Source of the DNA: CAVVGB01 sp963747715
GTDB lineage: Bacteria; Actinomycetota; Thermoleophilia; Gaiellales; Gaiellaceae
Assembly: GCA_963747715.1 (NCBI GenBank)
Contig: CAVVGB010000003.1
Span: forward strand, 248,001-312,000
DNA length: 64,000 nt
Reading direction: 5' to 3'
Positions within the stretch are counted from its first letter, which is position 1. The number at the start of each line of letters is the position of its first letter. Shown in pieces: positions 15,847 to 24,031 of this stretch. Below the pieces are notes generated by a model that saw only the letters and a list, made by a program, of their open reading frames with translations, was not told the DNA's origin and did no database searches. A program made the position numbers and the translations under genes.

Positions 15847-16776
15847 ATGGAGCAAAACCTCGAGGGCGCCTCGCGCGTGGCGACAGCGACGTTCGCCGAC
15901 CGCCTGGCCGACGCCGTCGAACGGAAGCGAAGCCAGCTCCTCGTCGGTCTCGATCCGCGCTCGGAGCTCCTTCCCGTCGAGCTTCGCGGCGAGACGTACT
16001 CGAGTCGTGAAGCCGCCGCCTCCGCTTGCGCTCGTTTTTGCCGGGGACTGATCGACGCCGTCGCGCCGTACGTCGTCGGCGTGAAGATTCAGCTCGCGTT
16101 CTTCGAGGTCCTCGGCGCCGACGGAATGCGTGCGTACGAAGAGGTGTGCGACTACGCGCGTACCGCCAACCTGCTCGTCGTGGCCGACGGAAAGCGTGGC
16201 GACATCGGTTCGACCGCGCGCGCGTATGCGGACGCATATCTCGAGGAGCGGGAGGATGCTCGTCCGCCGGTCGACGCGCTGACCGTCAACCCGTACCTCG
16301 GCAGCGACTCGATCGAGCCCTTGGTCGCGGCGTGCCGGCGGTCGGGCACGGGGTTGTTCTGCCTCGTGAAGACGTCGAACGCGGGCAGTGCCGACATCCA
16401 GGACCTGACGATGTCGGACGGGCGACCCTTGTGGCAGCACGTCGCCCTGCTCGTGCGGGAGTGGGGCGAGGAGGTCGTCGGTGAGGGCGGCCTCTCGAGC
16501 GTCGGCGCAGTCATCGGAGCGACGTATCCGCGCGCCGTCGGCGAGGCGCGCAAGCTGATGCCGCAGGCGATCCTCCTCCTGCCGGGGATCGGCGCCCAGG
16601 GGGCGACGCCCGCCGACGTGGCGCGAGCGTTCACGAGTGGCCCTGCCAGCGCGCTTGTCCCGGTCTCGCGTGCGGTGATCTACGCCTTTCGCGTCGACGG
16701 CGCAGACTGGCGCAAGGCGGCGGCCGCGGAGGCCGCCCGCCTTCGCGACGAGGTGTGGGCGGTGGCGGGTTGGTAG
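15847..16776 (+). CDS. pyrF: Orotidine-5'-phosphate decarboxylase (type 2)
   Basis: Final step of UMP synthesis; 309 residues, the length of the actinobacterial type 2 branch rather than the ~230 of the E. coli type. The active-site Asp-Lys motif is VVADGKRGDIGSTARAYADAY, preceded by LLVGLDPRSELLP and VVGVKIQLAFFE. LLLPGIGAQGATPADV is the phosphate-gripper region. TAGGCT at 15835-15840 lies 6 nt before ATG 15847, predicting a leaderless message. Confidence 0.94.
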   Translation: MEQNLEGASRVATATFADRLADAVERKRSQLLVGLDPRSELLPVELRGETYSSREAAASACARFCRGLIDAVAPYVVGVKIQLAFFEVLGADGMRAYEEVCDYARTANLLVVADGKRGDIGSTARAYADAYLEEREDARPPVDALTVNPYLGSDSIEPLVAACRRSGTGLFCLVKTSNAGSADIQDLTMSDGRPLWQHVALLVREWGEEVVGEGGLSSVGAVIGATYPRAVGEARKLMPQAILLLPGIGAQGATPADVARAFTSGPASALVPVSRAVIYAFRVDGADWRKAAAAEAARLRDEVWAVAGW

Positions 16777-17099
16777 AGACCGAGAAGACGCGCACGTGGG
16801 CCGCGCGTCTCGCCGCGCCGCTCGCGTTTATCGCGGCCGCGATCGTTCTCATCCTGCTCGTGCAAAGCGGTCTCAGCGCCGACGACACGGAAACGGGGAC
16901 AACCGCGACGCCGGCGACGACGACGCAGGGCGGCACGACGACGGTTGCGACCGAGCGGCGACGTTACCGCGTGCAGCGCGGCGACACGCTCGAGTCGATC
17001 GCTGCGATGTTCGGCACGACGGTCGAAGCGCTCATCGAGCTGAACCCCGACCTCGATCCGCTCGCGCTCTCGCCCGGCCAGCGAATCCGAGTCTCCTAG
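16755..17099 (+). CDS. Membrane-anchored LysM-domain protein
   Basis: About 110 residues: a short cytoplasmic N-terminus, one membrane helix (LAAPLAFIAAAIVLILLV), a Thr-rich linker and one LysM domain (RRYRVQRGDTLESIAAMFGT ... LSPGQRIRV) that would bind peptidoglycan outside the cell. The start is uncertain: GTG 16755 overlaps pyrF by 22 nt, and TTG 16770 by 7 nt. There is no catalytic domain. Confidence 0.8.
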   Translation: MGGGGLVETEKTRTWAARLAAPLAFIAAAIVLILLVQSGLSADDTETGTTATPATTTQGGTTTVATERRRYRVQRGDTLESIAAMFGTTVEALIELNPDLDPLALSPGQRIRVS

Positions 17100-17108
17100 T
17101 ACTTAGTG

Positions 17109-17420
17109 CTAGCTCCTGACCTCGCGGACCGCTTTGCGGACCGCGTGCACGCCGGCGAGCGCCACTGTCATGAGCGGGTTGCCGAGCGAGCGAACCTCGA
17201 CCGAGCCGGCGCGCAGCTCCCGCTCCCGGCGCGGAAGCGAAAGGTTCTGAGGCGGGCTGTCGAGCGAGACGACGCGCTCACGGCCCTCGCGCTGGCCGCC
17301 GCCCCAGAGAAAGAAGCGTGTCGGGCGAACCTCGAACCCGCCGAGGCCGCCCACCTGGATCTCCAGCGAGCGCTCCCGGCCGCGTACCTCTTCTCCCGAA
17401 TGCCGCTCGATCAACGCCAT
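17109..17420 (-). CDS. Hypothetical protein (103 aa)
   Basis: Unrecognised basic protein, starting MALIERHSGEEVRGRERSLE. It fills the gap between the LysM gene and dacA on the opposite strand. The support is mainly regulatory: the palindrome AATCTATAGATT (17430-17441) gives a TAGATT hexamer 9 nt before its ATG as well as one before the divergent dacA. There is no membrane segment or signal peptide. It could still be a chance ORF. Confidence 0.55.
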   Translation of the reverse strand: MALIERHSGEEVRGRERSLEIQVGGLGGFEVRPTRFFLWGGGQREGRERVVSLDSPPQNLSLPRRERELRAGSVEVRSLGNPLMTVALAGVHAVRKAVREVRS

Positions 17421-17429
17421 CTGCGGCGG

Positions 17430-17441
17430 AATCTATAGATT
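17430..17441. promoter_or_regulatory. Palindromic shared -10 element for two divergent genes
   Basis: AATCTATAGATT is its own reverse complement. Read rightwards, TAGATT ends 7 nt before the GTG of the carboxypeptidase gene; read leftwards, the same hexamer ends 9 nt before the ATG at 17420. Both messages would be leaderless. Confidence 0.6.
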
Positions 17442-17448
17442 CGCCGCC

Positions 17449-18600
17449 GTGCGGCGGCTCGCTCTCTTCCTCCTGCTCGCGGCGTTTTTCGCCGCCGAAG
17501 CGCGGGCGGCTGCGGAGCCTCCGGCGTTTCGCGCGCGCGCCGCGATCGTCGCCGACGGCGCGACCGGAGAAATCTTGCTCGAGCACAACGCCGACCAGCG
17601 CGTCGCCATCGCGAGCATCACGAAGATCATGACGGCCCTCGTCACGATCGAGAACACACGCCCGAACGAGCGCGTCGTGGTGAGGGGCCCGGCGCCGTCG
17701 ATTGGCGAATCGACGATTCACCTCGCCGTGGGTGAGCGCCTGCGTGTTCGCGATCTCTTGGCGGCCGCGCTCGTGCAGAGTGCGAACGACGCGGCCTACG
17801 CGCTCGCCAGTCACGTCGGCGACGGAAGCGTCAAGAGGTTCGTCAACCTCATGAACGAGCGCGCCGCCGAGCTCGGCCTCGAGGACACGCACTTCGTTCG
17901 GCCCGACGGCCTCGACGTCACCGGGCATTACTCGACCGCATCGGATGTCCTGACGCTCACGCGCGAGGCGATGAAGCAGCCGCTCTTCCGTGAGCTCGTC
18001 CGCCTGCGGGGCGGGGAGATCAGAGGCGGCCGCAGCCTGTACGCGTGGAACGACCTGCTGCGAACGCGAAGCTACGCTGGGATCATCGGCGTGAAGACCG
18101 GACACACGGACGCCGCCGGCTGGAGCCAGGTGGCGGCCGCCCGCCGCCAGGGCCAGACCATGTACGCGATCGTGTTCGGTTCGCCGAGCCGCGCGCGGAG
18201 GAATGCCGATCTCTCCAAGCTCCTCGACTGGGGCTTCGGGCACTTCGGCCGCGTTACTCTGGTTCGAGCGAACGGCGCGTACGCGACGGCGGCGGTCCCG
18301 TACTCGGACGACCGCATACCGCTCGTCGCGCCGCGGACGACGGTGAAGGTCGTGCGCTTGGGCCGTCCTCTGGTCGAGCGCGTGGTTGCGCCGTCCGTCG
18401 TCGACCTGCCGGTCAGCGCCGGCGATCCGGTCGGCGAGGTCGTGGTTCTCGACGGGCAGCGCGTGGTCGTGCGGCGTCCGCTCGTCGCGGGACACGGGGC
18501 AGATGATGCGAACGTCGTCGAGAAGGCCGGCTGGTACGCTGGCCGCGCCGTCGACGAGGCCGGGGACATGCTCGATTCGGTCTTCGGAGCATTCGGATGA
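17449..18600 (+). CDS. D-alanyl-D-alanine carboxypeptidase (peptidase S11, DacA type)
   Basis: Penicillin-binding protein that trims peptidoglycan stem peptides; 383 residues with an N-terminal signal peptide (RRLALFLLLAAFFAAEARA). The active-site triad motifs are in order: S56-I-T-K59, S111-A-N113 and K216-T-G218. A C-terminal region of ~100 residues matches the beta-rich second domain. The gene starts at GTG 17449 directly behind a TATAGATT box. It overlaps the next gene by 4 nt. Confidence 0.93.
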   Translation: MRRLALFLLLAAFFAAEARAAAEPPAFRARAAIVADGATGEILLEHNADQRVAIASITKIMTALVTIENTRPNERVVVRGPAPSIGESTIHLAVGERLRVRDLLAAALVQSANDAAYALASHVGDGSVKRFVNLMNERAAELGLEDTHFVRPDGLDVTGHYSTASDVLTLTREAMKQPLFRELVRLRGGEIRGGRSLYAWNDLLRTRSYAGIIGVKTGHTDAAGWSQVAAARRQGQTMYAIVFGSPSRARRNADLSKLLDWGFGHFGRVTLVRANGAYATAAVPYSDDRIPLVAPRTTVKVVRLGRPLVERVVAPSVVDLPVSAGDPVGEVVVLDGQRVVVRRPLVAGHGADDANVVEKAGWYAGRAVDEAGDMLDSVFGAFG

Positions 18601-19556
18601 TCGTCACCGTCACGCTGAACGCAGCCATCGACCGCACGTTGCTGGTGCCGAACTTCCAGCTCGGCCAGCGCCACCGCGCGAGCGTCGGTTTCGCGAGCGC
18701 GGGCGGCAAGGGAATCAACGTCGCGCGCGCGCTCAAGCGCCTCGGCACCCCCGTCGTCTGCACCGGGCTCGCTGGCGGGCGAACCGGAACGCTCCTCGTC
18801 GAGGACCTGACGGGCGAGGGGATCCTCAACGACTTCGTTCGCATCCGCGGCGAGTCGCGCACGTCCACGGCGGTGCTCGACCCGACGTCGAACGCGTACA
18901 CGGAGATCAACGAGTGGGGGCCGGAGGTTGGCGACGAAGAGCTCGACATGCTCCGCGACAAGCTCAGCTACCTCACCCAGTCGGCCGAGTTCGTCGTCTT
19001 CTCCGGCTCGCTGCCGCGTGACGTTCAACCGGACGTGTACGCCGATCTCATCCGCGAGGCGAACCGGCGCCATCTGCTGACGGTTCTCGACGCCGAAGGT
19101 GAGGCGCTCAGGCTCGGGATCAAGGCCGAGCCATACCTCGTCACTCCGAACATGCGCGAGGCCGAGTCCCTGGTCGGGCGCGAGTTCGTGGACGACGCGG
19201 ATCTCGCCTCCGGCCTCGACGAGATCGCAGCGCTCGGCGCGCGCAACGTGATCATCACGCTCGCGACCGGCTGTTACGCGCTCCTACGGGAGGACCGGAC
19301 CGAGATCCGCGTGCGCGCGACCGCGCCGCCGGTCGAGCCGACCTCCGCGGTCGGCGCCGGCGACACGCTCCTCGCCGGCTTCATCTCGGCGAGGGCGGCG
19401 GGCAAGCCGTTCGACGACGCGATCAAGATCGCCGTGGGGGCCGGCGCGGCCTCGGTTCTCGAGGCCGGCGCGGGGCGGGTCGACCCGCGCGAGGCGAGCC
19501 GCCTGGCCGGTCTCGTCGCCGTCGACCGCCTCGACCCCGTGGCCCAGGAGGGCTAG
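18597..19556 (+). CDS. PfkB-family sugar kinase, 1-phosphofructokinase-like
   Basis: A 319-residue ribokinase-fold kinase. The N-terminus (MIVTVTLNAAIDRTLLVPNF) and GGKGINVARALKRLG are typical of the 1-phosphofructokinase/tagatose-6-phosphate kinase/Pfk-2 branch. The C-terminal signature SAVGAGDTLLAGFISA carries the catalytic Asp. No PTS fructose genes are adjacent, so the sugar phosphate used is uncertain. ATGA overlap with the carboxypeptidase gene. Confidence 0.88.
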   Translation: MIVTVTLNAAIDRTLLVPNFQLGQRHRASVGFASAGGKGINVARALKRLGTPVVCTGLAGGRTGTLLVEDLTGEGILNDFVRIRGESRTSTAVLDPTSNAYTEINEWGPEVGDEELDMLRDKLSYLTQSAEFVVFSGSLPRDVQPDVYADLIREANRRHLLTVLDAEGEALRLGIKAEPYLVTPNMREAESLVGREFVDDADLASGLDEIAALGARNVIITLATGCYALLREDRTEIRVRATAPPVEPTSAVGAGDTLLAGFISARAAGKPFDDAIKIAVGAGAASVLEAGAGRVDPREASRLAGLVAVDRLDPVAQEG

Positions 19557-19716
19557 GCCAGGTTCTTCGCACTTTGGTTACACCTGTGAGGCGCGAAGGG
19601 CCAGGTCCTCCGAGGCGGCTGTTAGCATCGAGTCGCATGCAAGTGCGAGGCGTTAGCGTCCTCCCCGGAGCCCAGGCGAATGTGTGGAGCCTGGGTTTTG
19701 TCGTTAAGGAAGCCGA
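19556..19716 (+). promoter_or_regulatory. guaB3 upstream region: promoter, direct repeat and attenuator-like hairpin
   Basis: Two near-identical 14-mers, GGCCAGGTTCTTCG (19556-19569) and GGCCAGGTCCTCCG (19599-19612), precede a TAGCAT -10 (19623-19628). An ATG 8 nt after that box opens a 27-codon ORF. Within it CCCAGGC (19671-19677) pairs with GCCTGGG (19689-19695), followed by TTTTG, which looks like an intrinsic terminator. AAGGA at 19706-19710 is a plausible ribosome site for guaB3. Confidence 0.5.
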
Positions 19717-19720
19717 GTGA
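19637..19720 (+). CDS. Candidate leader peptide upstream of guaB3 (27 aa)
   Basis: The ORF begins at ATG 19637, 8 nt after TAGCAT, and its TGA (19718-19720) overlaps the guaB3 GTG (19717-19719). It reads MQVRGVSVLPGAQANVW and continues to VVKEAE. The terminator-like hairpin lies inside it, so ribosome movement could affect both transcription past the hairpin and translation of guaB3. No run of a regulatory codon is seen, so this is a candidate only. Confidence 0.4.
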   Translation: MQVRGVSVLPGAQANVWSLGFVVKEAE

Positions 19721-20877
19721 CCGACGTCGAGATCGGGCTGGGGAAGAAGGCTCGGCGGGCGTGGGGCTTCGACGACATCGCCATCGTCCCGAGCCGGCGA
19801 ACCCGGGATCCCGACGACGTCGACATCGGCTGGAAGCTCGGCGATCACCTGCTCGAGCTGCCGGTGCTCGCCTCGGCGATGGACGGCGTCGTCTCGCCGA
19901 AGACCGCAACGCTGATCGGCAAGCTCGGCGGCCTCGGCGTCCTCAACCTCGAAGGGATCTTCAGCCGTTACCGCAACGCCGACGAGCAGCTCGAGCGCAT
20001 CGCTTCGCTGCCGCCGGACGAGGCGACGCGCGGCATGCAAGAGATCTACAACAGGCCGGTCGACTCAGACCTCGTGCGCGACCGCGTGAAAGAGATCAAG
20101 TCGGCCGGGGTCCTCGCGGCGGGCGCGCTCACACCTCAGCGCGTGCGCGACTACTACGAGGTGGCAGTCGGCGCCGGTCTCGACATCCTCGTGATCCAGG
20201 GGACCGTCGTCTCGGCCGAGCACGTGTCGTCGAACGGTCCGGTCCTCAACCTCAAAAAGTTCATCGGAGAGGTTCCCATCCCCGTGATCGTGGGCGGGTG
20301 CGCGTCCTACCACTCCGCGCTCCACCTTATGCGGACGGGTGCGGCGGGAGTGCTCGTCGGCGTCGGACCAGGCGCCGCGTGCACGACGCGCGGCGTGCTC
20401 GGTGTCGGTGTCCCGCAGGCGACGGCGATCGCAGATGCGGCCGCGGCCCGCGCCCAGCATCTTCTCGACACGGGCGACTACGTCAACGTGATCGCCGACG
20501 GCGGTATGCGCACCGGCGGCGACATCGCGAAGGCGATCGCGTGCGGCGCCGACGCAGTCATGATCGGCTCGCCGCTCTCGCGCGCTCACGAAGCGCCCGG
20601 GCGTGGCTATCACTGGGGCATGGCGACGTTCCACCCGACACTTCCGCGCGGCGCACGCGTTCAGACCAAGCAGGTCGCGAGCCTCGAGGAAATTCTCGTC
20701 GGCCCCGCCACGGAGAACGACGGCACGCTCAACCTGATGGGCGCGCTTCGCACGTCGATGGCCACATGCGGCTACGAAAACATCCACGAGTTCCAGCGCG
20801 CCGAGATCATGCTCGCGCCCGCCATCAAGACCGAGGGCAAGGCGCTTCAGCAAGCCCAGCGGATCGGAATGGCCTAA
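19717..20877 (+). CDS. guaB3: IMP dehydrogenase-family protein, GuaB3 type
   Basis: A 386-residue TIM-barrel enzyme of the IMPDH/GMP reductase superfamily. It has the N-terminal WGFDDIAIVPSRRTRDPDDV typical of actinobacterial GuaB3, the active-site Cys loop GVGPGAACTTRGVLGVGVPQ, VIADGGMRTGGDIAKAIACGADAVMIG and the flap region GMATFHPTLPRGARV. There are no CBS domains, unlike canonical GuaB (~490 residues). GuaB3 proteins have been regarded as IMPDH-like; adjacency to guaA supports a role in GMP synthesis. Start GTG 19717 is coupled to the upstream leader ORF. Confidence 0.88.
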   Translation: MTDVEIGLGKKARRAWGFDDIAIVPSRRTRDPDDVDIGWKLGDHLLELPVLASAMDGVVSPKTATLIGKLGGLGVLNLEGIFSRYRNADEQLERIASLPPDEATRGMQEIYNRPVDSDLVRDRVKEIKSAGVLAAGALTPQRVRDYYEVAVGAGLDILVIQGTVVSAEHVSSNGPVLNLKKFIGEVPIPVIVGGCASYHSALHLMRTGAAGVLVGVGPGAACTTRGVLGVGVPQATAIADAAAARAQHLLDTGDYVNVIADGGMRTGGDIAKAIACGADAVMIGSPLSRAHEAPGRGYHWGMATFHPTLPRGARVQTKQVASLEEILVGPATENDGTLNLMGALRTSMATCGYENIHEFQRAEIMLAPAIKTEGKALQQAQRIGMA

Positions 20878-20951
20878 GTGGTACTCGCGGCCGCGCCCTC
20901 CGGTCTCTGGACAGCTGCAAAGCGTCGCGATGCGGCGTCCTCGGTCGCCCA

Positions 20952-20982
20952 CGTATTTCATTTCAATACGCAGGCTCCCTGC
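20952..20982. repeat. Two adjacent hairpins in the guaB3-guaA gap
   Basis: CGTATT-TCATTTC-AATACG (20952-20970) is directly followed by GCAGG-CTC-CCTGC (20970-20982). They sit in the 170-nt gap before guaA. No T-run follows, so they are not classic terminators. The rest of the gap shows no ORF or clear promoter. Confidence 0.35.
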
Positions 20983-21047
20983 GTCCTTGCCTCGCTCGCC
21001 TTTCGCGCGTCAGAGTTCCGGCAACGCGACCACGAGCACCACTAGCG

Positions 21048-22625
21048 TTGGGCGAGGTCCTTCCTCTCCCGACCCCCGAGCCGAAGCCCGAAGACCGTCC
21101 CGTCCTCGTCGTCGACCTCGGCGGGCAGTACTCACAGCTGATCGCCCGGCGCGTGCGGGAGTGCCGCGTCTACTCCGAGCTCGTCAGCCACCGCATCACG
21201 CCGGCCGAGGCGCGGGCGCGACGTCCGCTCGCGCTCATCCTGTCGGGAGGTCCCGCCTCGGTGTACGCCGACCACGCGCCGCACGTCGACCCGGGCCTCT
21301 TCGAGTTGGGAATCCCGGTGCTCGGCATCTGCTACGGCATGCAGCTCATGGCGCTCGACCTGGGCGGCGCCGTCGAGCGCACGGACGTTTCCGAGTTCGG
21401 CCGGACCGAGCTCGAGGCCGACCCCGAGAGCAGCCTCTTCACCGGCCTGCCGGCCGAGCAGGTCTGCTGGATGAGCCATCGCGACTCGGTCACGGCGCCG
21501 CCCGCCGGCGCCCGTGTCGTAGCCGGCTCACGCTCCACGCCGATCGCCGCGTTCGAGGAGCCCGACCGTAGCCTTTACGGCGTCCAGTTCCACCCCGAGG
21601 TCGTGCACACGCCGCACGGCACCGAGGTGCTGAAGAACTTCCTCTACCGCGTCGCTGATGCGCCGCCCGTTTGGACGGCGGCGGCGGTCATCGAGGAGGA
21701 GACCGCGCGCATCCGCGCACAGGTCGGATCGGCCCGCGTTCTCTGCGCGCTCTCGGGCGGTGTCGACTCGGCCGTCGCCGCGCTTCTCGTGCACAAGGCG
21801 GTCGGCGACCAGCTCACCTGCGTGTTCGTCGACCACGGGCTGCTGCGCAAGGACGAGGCAACCCAGGTCGTCGAGACGTTCGGCCGCCACTTCCGCGTCC
21901 CGCTCGTCCACGTCGACGCACGCGAGCGTTTTCTCGCCCGCCTCGAGGGTGTCACCGACCCGGAGGAGAAGCGCAAGCGCATCGGCGAGGAGTTCATTCG
22001 CGTGTTCGAGGAGGAGTCGCGGCGCCTCGGCAGCATCCGCTACCTGGTGCAGGGAACCCTTTACTCCGACGTGATCGAGTCGGGCGGCACGGGTGACGTC
22101 GCGGCGCGCATCAAGTCGCACCACAACGTCGGCGGCCTGCCGGAGTCGATGGACCTCGAGCTCGTCGAGCCGCTTCGCATGCTTTTCAAGGACGAAGTGA
22201 GGCGCGTCGGTGAGGAGCTCGGCCTCCCCGAGAGGCTTGTGTGGCGCCAGCCGTTCCCTGGGCCGGGTCTTGCGGTTCGCATCATCGGCGAGGTCACGCA
22301 GGAGCGGCTCGAGCTCCTGCGCGAGGCGGACGCGATCCTGCAGGAAGAGATTCGCCGCGCGGGCCTCTACCGCGACCTGTGGCAGAGCTTCACGGTCCTC
22401 CCGGCGATTCGCTCCGTCGGCGTGCAGGGAGACGAGCGAACGTACGCGTATCCGATCGTCATCCGCGCGGTTACGTCGGAGGACGCCATGACCGCCGACT
22501 GGGCGCGCCTGCCCTACGACCTCCTCGAGACGATCTCGAGCCGGATCATCAACGAGATCCCCGGCGTCAACCGCGTTGCTCTCGACCTGACCTCGAAGCC
22601 TCCCGGGACGATCGAATGGGAGTAG
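21048..22625 (+). CDS. guaA: GMP synthase (glutamine-hydrolysing)
   Basis: Converts XMP to GMP; 525 residues. Residues ~20-205 are the class I glutaminase domain (VLVVDLGGQYSQLIARRVRE, nucleophile in GICYGMQ, GVQFHPEVVHTPHG). The ATP-pyrophosphatase domain has the P-loop ALSGGVDSAVAALLV, and the C-terminal dimerisation domain ends KPPGTIEWE. Start: no ATG or GTG fits; TTG 21048 gives a 17-residue Pro-rich lead-in before the conserved strand and is the only reasonable start. A longer frame upstream is intergenic noise. Confidence 0.95.
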   Translation: MGEVLPLPTPEPKPEDRPVLVVDLGGQYSQLIARRVRECRVYSELVSHRITPAEARARRPLALILSGGPASVYADHAPHVDPGLFELGIPVLGICYGMQLMALDLGGAVERTDVSEFGRTELEADPESSLFTGLPAEQVCWMSHRDSVTAPPAGARVVAGSRSTPIAAFEEPDRSLYGVQFHPEVVHTPHGTEVLKNFLYRVADAPPVWTAAAVIEEETARIRAQVGSARVLCALSGGVDSAVAALLVHKAVGDQLTCVFVDHGLLRKDEATQVVETFGRHFRVPLVHVDARERFLARLEGVTDPEEKRKRIGEEFIRVFEEESRRLGSIRYLVQGTLYSDVIESGGTGDVAARIKSHHNVGGLPESMDLELVEPLRMLFKDEVRRVGEELGLPERLVWRQPFPGPGLAVRIIGEVTQERLELLREADAILQEEIRRAGLYRDLWQSFTVLPAIRSVGVQGDERTYAYPIVIRAVTSEDAMTADWARLPYDLLETISSRIINEIPGVNRVALDLTSKPPGTIEWE

Positions 22626-22645
22626 CCGCCGTTGGAGGGGCGGCT
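22624..22645 (+). terminator. Hairpin at the guaA stop
   Basis: AGCCGCC (22624-22630) pairs with GGCGGCT (22639-22645), loop 8 nt, starting at the last bases of the guaA stop codon and followed by TACGC. A second hairpin, CGCCGGC-CGGT-GCCGGCG, lies at 22767-22784. The 198-nt gap otherwise holds a purine-rich stretch (22650-22690) and no ORF I can support. Confidence 0.45.
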
Positions 22646-22823
22646 TACGCGGAAAAAAGGAGGGAGCCGGGAGAGAGGGGAGGAGACTCTGCGGCCCAGC
22701 CTCCTCGGGGACCCCGGCCCCCAGGTCGCAGTATGAGCGTTTTCTATTAGGGAAATGTGAGGTTTTCGCCGGCCGGTGCCGGCGTGACCCCGTAGCTTCG
22801 ACGTAGTAGCTTTTTCCCGGCGA

Positions 22824-23762
22824 ATGAACGTCGTCGCCGTTCAACTCAACCCGGCTCTGCGCGTCCTCCGCTGGGCGGTCCCGGCCGCATACTGCCTCGC
22901 GCTCGCCGTCTTCCTCTGGCGCGACGGCATCTGGTTCGCCCGCGACCGGCTGCTCATGTGGATCGTCCTCGGCCTGCTGGCCTTCTCGGTCACGGATCTG
23001 CGGCGCTGGGCCCGCGGCGTCCTCGTCGAATGGCTCCCGTTCGCGCTCGTCCTCTGGGCGTATGACCTCTTGCGAGGGATGGCGGACGATCTCTGGTTCT
23101 CGACGCACTACCTTCCGCAGCTGCGCGTCGACGAGTGGCTTGCCGGGGGAACGGCGCCGACCGTGTGGCTGCAGCAACACCTCTGGGAGGGCCCGGCGCA
23201 GATCCAGTGGTACGACTACGCAAGCTGGTTCGTCTACGTCAGCTACTTCCTGTCGACCTACATCCTCGCGGCCGCTCTCTGGTTCTTCGCGCCGGCGCGT
23301 TTCCGCCGCTACGTGGCGACCGTCGCACTCATGGCAATGATGGGGTTCCTCACCTACGCGCTCTTTCCCGCAGCGCCTCCGTGGATGGCGAGCCAGGCGG
23401 GTCACCTCGAGCCGACGACTCGCCTCACCGGGTACGTGTGGAGCGAGATCCCGATCGCGCACTTCAACTCGCTCTTCGAGCGCGGGTCGCAGTACGCGAA
23501 CCCGGTCGCGGCCGTCCCTTCGTTGCACGCCGCTTACTCGCTTTTGATCGTGATGTTCCTCTGGCGCTACGCCGGACGCTTCGGTCCGCTTCTCGCGCTG
23601 TATCCGCTTGCAATGGCCTTTGCGCTCGTGTACTTCGCCGAGCACTACCTGTCCGACATCCTGCTCGGATGGGTTTACGCGGTGTTCGCCTACTGGGTGG
23701 TGAGCAAGGTGGCCGACTCTCTCGAACAACGCCGCGCCCGGGAGCCGGAGCCCGCTACCTGA
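22824..23762 (+). CDS. PAP2-superfamily integral membrane phosphatase
   Basis: A 312-residue membrane protein with about seven helices, resembling the inositolphosphotransferase/PAP2-like branch. The phosphatase motifs are near the C-terminus: AAVPSLHAAYSLLIVMF (conserved His) and FAEHYLSDILLGW (His and Asp). It likely acts on a lipid phosphate on the outer side of the membrane. TAGCTT at 22807-22812 lies 11 nt before the ATG. It is convergent with acylphosphatase, with an 8-nt overlap. Confidence 0.85.
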   Translation: MNVVAVQLNPALRVLRWAVPAAYCLALAVFLWRDGIWFARDRLLMWIVLGLLAFSVTDLRRWARGVLVEWLPFALVLWAYDLLRGMADDLWFSTHYLPQLRVDEWLAGGTAPTVWLQQHLWEGPAQIQWYDYASWFVYVSYFLSTYILAAALWFFAPARFRRYVATVALMAMMGFLTYALFPAAPPWMASQAGHLEPTTRLTGYVWSEIPIAHFNSLFERGSQYANPVAAVPSLHAAYSLLIVMFLWRYAGRFGPLLALYPLAMAFALVYFAEHYLSDILLGWVYAVFAYWVVSKVADSLEQRRAREPEPAT

Positions 23763-24018
23763 TCGAGAAGCCGCTCAGGCTCTCCGGCTCCTCCTCGAAG
23801 ACCTCCACGCGCTCGACGCGAGCGCCGCTCGGGCCGTCGTGGGCGAAGCGAACGAGCCGCTCCACATCGGGCTCCGCTCCTTCGAAGACGGCTTCGACGG
23901 TGCCGTCCGGGTTGTTGCGGACCCAGCCGGCGAGGCCGTGCTGCTCGGCGCGGCGCCGCGTCGTGTCGCGGAAGAAGACGCCCTGCACGGCTCCGTGAAC
24001 GACCACTCGCTTGCGCAC
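23755..24018 (-). CDS. acyP: Acylphosphatase
   Basis: An 87-residue enzyme that hydrolyses carboxyl-phosphate bonds such as acetyl or carbamoyl phosphate. The catalytic Arg is in GAVQGVFFRDTTRRRAEQ and the catalytic Asn in GWVRNNPDGTVEAVFEG. Full length, with all family signatures. Confidence 0.93.
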   Translation of the reverse strand: MRKRVVVHGAVQGVFFRDTTRRRAEQHGLAGWVRNNPDGTVEAVFEGAEPDVERLVRFAHDGPSGARVERVEVFEEEPESLSGFSIR

Positions 24019-24031
24019 CGAGCGCCTCTGG

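Noticed and set aside
21528..23729. 733-codon open frame opposite guaA and PAP2
   Set aside because: Spans two real genes on the other strand and has shadow-like composition.
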